Positions 44,662-64,000 of a stretch of 64,000 nt of DNA are shown here, piece by piece; within the stretch, counting starts at the first letter, position 1, and each line of letters starts with the position of its first letter. Under the pieces are notes generated by a model. That model was given only the letters and a program-made list of their open reading frames with translations, did no database searches and had not been told where the DNA came from. The stretch covers positions 36,336,001-36,400,000 of the forward strand of contig JARDYH010000004.1 in NCBI GenBank assembly GCA_029215795.1, read 5' to 3'. This DNA is from Anniella stebbinsi (Eukaryota; Chordata; Lepidosauria; Squamata; Anniellidae). The position numbers and the translations under genes were made by a program.

Positions 44662-46300
44662 TCTCTTTCCCCAGCTAATATCGAGGTTTAAAATTGCATA
44701 TGAAAGAACACTGCCGAGGATGCCGCCATGGGGCATGTGCAGATTTCCTTAGGCAATGATGAATTGCCATAGCCCGTCCTCCCACTAAATTGGTGTTAAG
44801 GAGAAGGATGATTGGATTAATTCCTCCCTTTTAAATCACTTATTGCCAGGATCTTCTCTACGACCAAAGAAATGATACAAATCCAAAACAGGACTCCTCA
44901 AATCACATTCAGCAGAATCCAAAAGTTCTTTCCCTTTTTGTTTCGGTAGGGATATATAGTCATATTGATGCACATCATGCTTTTTCTTTATCTATTAATG
45001 ACAGGGCAGATCCAATTGTGGAATGTGTGAAGAAAAAAAATGCCACTGAGCAAATACAGAAGTAATCAAGTAAAATAACCTCATAGCTGCAATTAGGAGT
45101 CAGGGCAGGGCACAGACTAGGGTGTCTGGGTCAGAAGGAGCTTTGATCTCCAGGCAGACTTGAGTAGACTGTCTCTCATGCTTGTTTATTACATGTATGA
45201 CAACAAACTACGGGTAGTGAGTAACATAGTTCTTCACACATTTTATTCTTACAGGCACCCTGTGAAGTAGGTTAGACTCAGAGATGGTGACTGGCCCAAA
45301 ATCACACTGACTGAACTTCATGGCAATGAAACATCACTCCTTGCTCAATTCCTGCTAGCATCAACATACATTGCAGGAATCAAATCCGTAGGTCTGTCAA
45401 TCCTTTGATGAACTAGCCTACTGCTTATATTTTCATTATATAGGCCATCCTACTTCAGAGGTTGCTGAAGCCACATTTTATTTATTATATTTTTTAATCT
45501 GCCAACTAACCAACAATCCTCCTCCCCCTCTTCTAAGGCCTTTCCAGTGCAGAGCATTGTTTTAACTTATCAGCCTACCTCCTTTGTCCTTAGGCTTTCC
45601 CTCTTCCCCATCTATATTGCAAAGCTGCTAGTCCCTGGCTGGCCCAAGTCTAGCCAAAATTTCTCAATTTGTCAGACATTTTTCTGAGATCACTTCTGAG
45701 ATGTCTCTTTTACTTCACACCCTAAAAAAGTCATTTTGCATAATTTTCTCTGACCATTCTCCACTATTATGTATGTGTGGCACTCACCATTTCACCCTCA
45801 CAATACCATGGCACAATGGTAAGTTCAGGTCATTGTGGAGGAAGCAAAATGGTGGCCAAGCTGCAGTAGCATTGGCAGAAAAAACAACAACCCCTCAACA
45901 ACAAATACACCCTTATTTTCCTTCCCCTTAAGTTCTACTACTGCCATTGCTAACGGTGATCCCCCACCCCACAAATCTTTGGAGAATTATTCTCCCCCTA
46001 GAGAAATTTGGAGAAATGCTCCTCCTTCAGTTTCTCTGCCCACAAATATGGTGGAGAATTTAGAGAAGCCATTTGCCAGTTGATCTACAAGTGCACCAGA
46101 ATAATAGACAGTGGTAGAGTATACAGTACCACTTCTGCAGGCGAGGGGATACTTATTTAATTTTCCCTCCATATAATAATTTTTAAAAACTTCTTGGAAA
46201 TAATAATAATAATAATAATGAAACCCCTAGCATGCCAAGGAGATTCTAATTGAGCCCTTTGCTTGTTGTGCTAATTTTCCAGTTGCAGGAAGATTTTAGG
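44662..46300. other. Intergenic gap between DYNLRB1 and MAP1LC3A
   Basis: No exon seen. A MIR-like SINE trace lies at 45235-45390 (TTCTTACAGGCACCCTGTG, AGTAGGTTAGACTCAGAG, TGACTGGCCCAAAATCAC). An (AAT)n microsatellite lies at about 46199-46220. Confidence 0.5.
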
Positions 46301-46309
46301 GTAGGGAAA

Positions 46310-46475
46310 CATTGGCCCAGTTCACATGTCAAGACCCCATGGTGGGGTTGTGGCACATGTGGCTGCCATTTTGCATATCCAACCCTGGCTTGGGGGTGTC
46401 ATGTTGTGCAAACTTCGCGAGCATGGGTAACCAAACCTTGCGAGCATGGGTAACGTGAGGATTAAACAAGGCTGC
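46310..46475. repeat. Degraded dispersed repeat (CCATGGTGGGGTTGTGGCAC)
   Basis: CAGTTCACATGTCAAGACCC and CCAACCCTGGCTTGGG, with a direct doubling of GCGAGCATGGGTAAC (about 46417 and 46438). It resembles the TGGGTTGTT family. Short and uncertain. Confidence 0.35.
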
Positions 46476-47139
46476 ATATGCAATGTGGCGTCTGCAGACA
46501 TATAGACAGATATCATGACAAAATTGCTGAAGTACAATTCATCAAGCTATTCTACTCCAATTTCCTGTAATTTGAATAAGGACAATGGTCTCTTTCAACA
46601 CACCACAGGTATGCTGGATAATAGTGAAGACTAACCAGCCAATAGGTATGGTAGCCAAAAGAAGTAAAAAATCGAGCAACTCTAATGAGACAAAGATGTC
46701 ACGTTAAGATAATGCCTTCTGTAAGTTTGACAAATAGGTGGGATATACATGTAATTAATAACAAATAAACAGGAAATAGCAATGCGAACTAGCAATCATG
46801 TATTGAAAGTACGTTGTATCATCTATTTTGAAAGTATGTTGCTTCTCAGAGGAATACTGTGACAGAATGAATAATTTCAAGGAAAACAACACTTCCAAAC
46901 TTTGTAACCAAAGGCTTCTGAAGTATTTATAAATGAAATAACACAAATCAAGGGTTCTTTGATTATTTTAATTCATTTCAGAAGAAATAGCCTCTTCCAA
47001 ATTTAAATAAGAGACAAAATAAAAAGGAGACAAAAGGAAAAAACCATTTACAGTTATTAGAAATATTTCTGACAACAGTCATGTAAAGTTATTTTCAGTT
47101 CTAAAGAAACCCATCAATCTTTGACACTTGAATCATCCT

Positions 47140-47331
47140 GATTTCATTGTCTGCTTCTCCATGGAATGACATTTTAATTATTTGAAGAATCTATGCTTAA
47201 CATTTTAAAAAAGAAATTTTGCTCAAACATCATTAATGTGGCACAAACAAATAATTACTAATGGCTTTTTTGGGATATTAAATAAAATATACATTTAGGT
47301 ATAAGGAACTGTAGATCAGTCGGGGAAGTGT
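47140..47331 (-). other. DYNLRB1: Putative DYNLRB1 3' UTR
   Basis: The stop codon ends at 47332. A minus-strand ATTAAA (TTTAAT on the plus strand) at 47173-47178 lies about 155 nt downstream, a plausible variant polyadenylation signal. A second one is at 46967-46972. The end is inferred only. Confidence 0.4.
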
Positions 47332-61124
<13,793 letters not shown>

Positions 61125-61374
61125 ACTGCAGGAAACGGGAGAGACAAGCCACCTTCTCCTAAACCAGCTATTCCCCAGCTGGCGCCACAGCCCAGTCCCA
61201 ACGACTCTACGCGCCTGCGCGCAGGGCTTGCCGCGGATTTAGCCAATCGTCAGAAGCGGGAGGCGGGTTTGTAAGGTTAGGGACTGTGTCCCGTTTCCAA
61301 TACCGCCTGCTGCGAGGAAACGGGAAAGGTTAGGGACCGCTGTCTGGAACGCTCTGGACAAAGGCAGAATCATT

Positions 61375-61520
61375 GGAGGCTGATGGCTCCGGCTGTGAAT
61401 CCATACTGGTTATCAGTTAGAACTTTAAAGGAGCTATCCAAGGGGCTGAACACTATGCCTCAAATAGGTTCAGAGTAGATTTACAGCCCCACCGAAATCA
61501 GAGCCACCAGCCTTCACTAG
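61375..61520. mobile_element. Palindromic MITE (GGCTGATGGCTCC family)
   Basis: GGAGGCTGATGGCTCCGG, TTAGAACTTTAAAGGAGCTA and TCCAAGGGGCTGAAC face GGTTCAGAGTAGATTTAC and AGAGCCACCAGCC. Related to 39505-39714. Confidence 0.6.
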
Positions 61521-61599
61521 GCAGAACGGATACATTTGTGGTAGGCTCAGTGTAAAGGGCGGACAAGGCAGAATGCTGGAAGCTCAGCCTAGGCCGGAA

Positions 61600-61797
61600 G
61601 TGGCAGGGGTGTCATGGCATCAGTGCTAGGACGGGAGATCCAGGTTCAAATCCTCCCTTTGGGCCTGAAGTTCACTAAATAACCTTGGGCCTCTCTCTCA
61701 GCATTGTTGTGAGGATAAAATGGGGAGGGGAAGAACCACCATGCGCCCCCTTGAGCTCCTTGGAGGAAAGTGGGATATGTAATATAAAGAATAAAGT
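61600..61797 (+). repeat. tRNA-derived SINE
   Basis: GTCATGGCATCAGTGCTAGG and the B-box-like AGGTTCAAATCC, then GAAGTTCACTAAATAACC, TTGGGCCTCTCTCTCAG, TTGTTGTGAGGATAAAATGG and GGAAAGTGGGATATGTAATA. The order (A-box-like region, B box, conserved core, LINE-like tail) is that of tRNA-derived SINEs common in sauropsids. Confidence 0.7.
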
Positions 61798-62139
61798 TCA
61801 TATAGTATCAGCATAACATTTTGCTGTTTAGAGCATTTTACACATTTTCACTTATGATTTATTACCCTGCCCTTTATTTTTTTAAAAAAAAAATCAAGGT
61901 GATTCACACGGTTGAGGAAAGCTAGTTTGCAGCTTTAAAGATCAACAACATCATCTTAAATTCTAACCAGGAAACAAACTGGTATGAGTGAAGCTGATTT
62001 CTTAATGGAGAGAGAGGGGTGACAAAACATTATACTCTTATTAAAACGTTCACTCTTATCATTTCCTCCCTCAAATGCCTTAGGGGCTAAGCATAAGGGT
62101 GGGTGAGAAAACAGGAGTAGCTGCCATGGCCCCTGCCAA

Positions 62140-62232
62140 AAATAAAGCTGCAACCCTATGTGCATTTACCTAGGAGTAAGTCCTATTGTGTGTACTTGTA
62201 AACATGTTTAGCCGTGCACTGTAAATGTGTTT
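62140..62232. repeat. Partial palindromic repeat (CAACCCTATGTGCATTTACC)
   Basis: AAGCTGCAACCCTATGTGC and TAGGAGTAAGTCCTATTG match the family seen at 14575-15350 and 51440-51532. Confidence 0.45.
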
Positions 62233-62497
62233 AGAATAAGCAGTTGCTTCTCTCTGATCCACATTTTGCAATTCAAGAGGCAATGCATTGATTTTTTTCC
62301 AATAGGAGTGTTATTCTGCCATCTAGTGACTCAGCTAGGAATAGACTGAAAGACATGACTTTTGGAAAACTTCCAACAAAGAGTGTCAGTAGACATGAAA
62401 TGCAGTTGCTGGATTGGAGTGATGGTAATAATTCAAAGCTAATTTTCACTGATTTCAGATAACAGTTCTATTCAATGTTGATGGGCAAAGCTTATGT

Positions 62498-62615
62498 GAG
62501 CCTTCCCAAACCTGGTGCCATCCAGATGTGGACTACAACTCCCATAACCCTCAGCATGCATGGGCAACTCCCAGTTGTGGGTGTTGTGGTCCAACATATT
62601 TGGAGGGACCATCAA
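62498..62615. repeat. Short palindromic repeat (CTCCAGATGT family)
   Basis: GAGCCTTCCCAAACCTGGTG, CATCCAGATGTGGACTACAA and CTCCCATAACCC face GTTGTGGTCCAACATATTTGG and AGGGACC. Confidence 0.65.
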
Positions 62616-63360
62616 AACAGGAAACCTGCAATACATGTGCTAAAAGTATTACCAATAAGCATTTCAGAATCCTGTTCTTCGCATCATGAAGGCAACATAA
62701 ACAAGAAGTATTTTGCAGATAGAAAATTGTAGGTACGGCTGCGGCTGCTTTTTGGGTGACTACTCAAGTCCACATTCAACTGTGGCTGGTGCCAATTATC
62801 AACTTTACAGATGTGACATTCATCGGAGTAGTGTAGTCATCTTCAGCACTCAGTGACTAACGTTGGCACAAAGCTCACCTCAGACGTACCATCCCAGCCC
62901 TCCTTGAAAAGATCTTTCACATGTCTATTTTACCTCTAAGACAATTAAGTAGGGAACATGTGATCCTATAATGCAGAGACTGACTTATGCAATGAATCTG
63001 ATCTCAAAGTTGAGAGCTTTGAATCAAGACTTCCCCATTCTATTCCTGGACGAAACTACCTTTCACTTTTTACAAAGGAATAGTTGGCTATGCTTTAACT
63101 TGCCAGGTAGTAGCCAAGATAACGTATTCTTTTTTTGAAGAACAAACCCTCATCTGAGTTCTAGTAAGTAAGACTAGTTTACTTGGGATTAAGCACAACA
63201 GGAGAGAGTTACAATTGTGCAGATAGTCTGAGTTTAAGCCCATGAGGCACATGTGGCAACATGGAATAAAAGGGAAACACTGACCCAGAGGAAGAACACC
63301 TGATGCATGCAATGAATCCACCTTTAGAAAACCAACACATTTCTGGTAGAGATTCTTTAG
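62616..63360. other. Upstream intergenic sequence, no gene seen
   Basis: No exon or clean repeat boundary recognised. In human the next gene upstream of DYNLRB1 is ITCH, but no ITCH exon was seen. Confidence 0.45.
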
Positions 63361-63361
63361 A

Positions 63362-63500
63362 ATGGAGGTGAGGCACCTGTAGACCTCCAGATGTTGTTGA
63401 ACTAAAAATAAAACCCCACCAACCCTAACAACTGGCCATGGTGGCTGGGGTGATGGGAGTTGGGGTTCATCAACATCTGGAGGGCCATAGCTTCTCCACC
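63362..63500. repeat. Short palindromic repeat (CTCCAGATGT family)
   Basis: GAGGTGAGGCACCTGTAGACC, CTCCAGATGTTGTTGAACTA face GGGGTTCATCAACATCTGG, AGGGCCATAGCTTCTCC, with CTGGCCATGGTGGCTGGGG in the centre. Confidence 0.65.
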
Positions 63501-64000
63501 TCTGCTGTAGAAAGTATGCTGATACACAACCTCTTGCATCCTTTGATAATAGGGCAATTACTGCCTTTTGCTCACAGGATTCCACAATCTTTGCTTGGTC
63601 ATCCTATCCATTGAAAAGCAGCAGAACAAAAAAAAACACCCAACAAGCCCATAGAACCCATATGCTTTCATTTAAATGATTATTAAAGTGAATGAGCTTT
63701 GGTCAGGGTGACTGCTGCGCTGTTAAAAGGCTTTGTAGAGGAAAAACTTCACACCATGCAAGGAATGACAACAAATATCAGTTTTTCAGTACTTTTATAA
63801 AAGTTTGACTTGGTGAGAGACTTTTACAGTTACCTGAGTATTTGAAATTACAGTTCAAAGAAAATTTAACAATGGGATTCTCATACAGTATTTTACAATC
63901 CAGTGCCTCTGATTCCAATTCATATATTAGTTAACTAGGGCACATGTACATAAACAATGATTCTGGAAAAAATACGCAACAGACCACCACAAAAGGGGCT

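Overview
The window is vertebrate nuclear DNA, most likely from a squamate reptile (lizard). It carries two conserved amniote genes split by long introns, sits in an AT-rich background, and is dense in CR1-like and L2-like LINE pieces, MIR-like SINEs and many short palindromic DNA-transposon remnants. The species cannot be named from the sequence, and 'squamate' is an inference from the repeat mix. There are no bacterial-type genes, and almost every long open frame is a chance frame in repeats or simple sequence.

Both protein-coding genes lie on the minus strand, head to tail. DYNLRB1 (dynein light chain roadblock-type 1, 96 aa) has coding exons at 61122-61124 (the ATG alone), 54973-55048, 50821-50988 and 47332-47375. 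MAP1LC3A (the autophagy ubiquitin-like protein LC3A, 121 aa) follows, with coding exons at 44236-44275, 23391-23446, 12473-12579 and 11111-11273. All splice sites are GT-AG, frames join cleanly and no coding break is seen. The order DYNLRB1 then MAP1LC3A on one strand matches the human 20q11.22 arrangement. Each gene starts in a GC- and CpG-rich, TATA-less region (about 43950-44660 and 60990-61345).

Layout: 1-10100 is intergenic sequence beyond the MAP1LC3A 3' end, with a 1.66-kb hAT-type element. 10100-44300 is MAP1LC3A, swollen by transposons in a 20.8-kb intron 1 and a 10.8-kb intron 2. 44300-47330 is a short intergenic gap. 47330-61250 is DYNLRB1. 61250-64000 is upstream sequence with repeats.

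The most unusual object is a 2875-bp fold-back element at 55275-58149 in DYNLRB1 intron 1. It has TAGGGRTGTGCA termini, a perfect 8-bp target duplication (CTTAGAAT), CpG-dense GATCC-type subterminal arrays, and two nearly identical 1.37-1.38-kb inverted arms. Each arm is built from seven tandem units of about 145-162 bp in a three-unit higher-order pattern with a period near 453 bp. A second element at 6973-8634 has matching termini, an 8-bp duplication (GTTTCTAA), short GATA-type subterminal repeats and a tandem unit of about 143 bp. The two look like members of one non-autonomous hAT lineage. Other points of interest are a third short hAT-like element with a perfect 8-bp duplication, a three-level nested insertion at 32511-34170, a LINE 3' end with a 14-bp target duplication, and about 15 copies of one short palindromic family.
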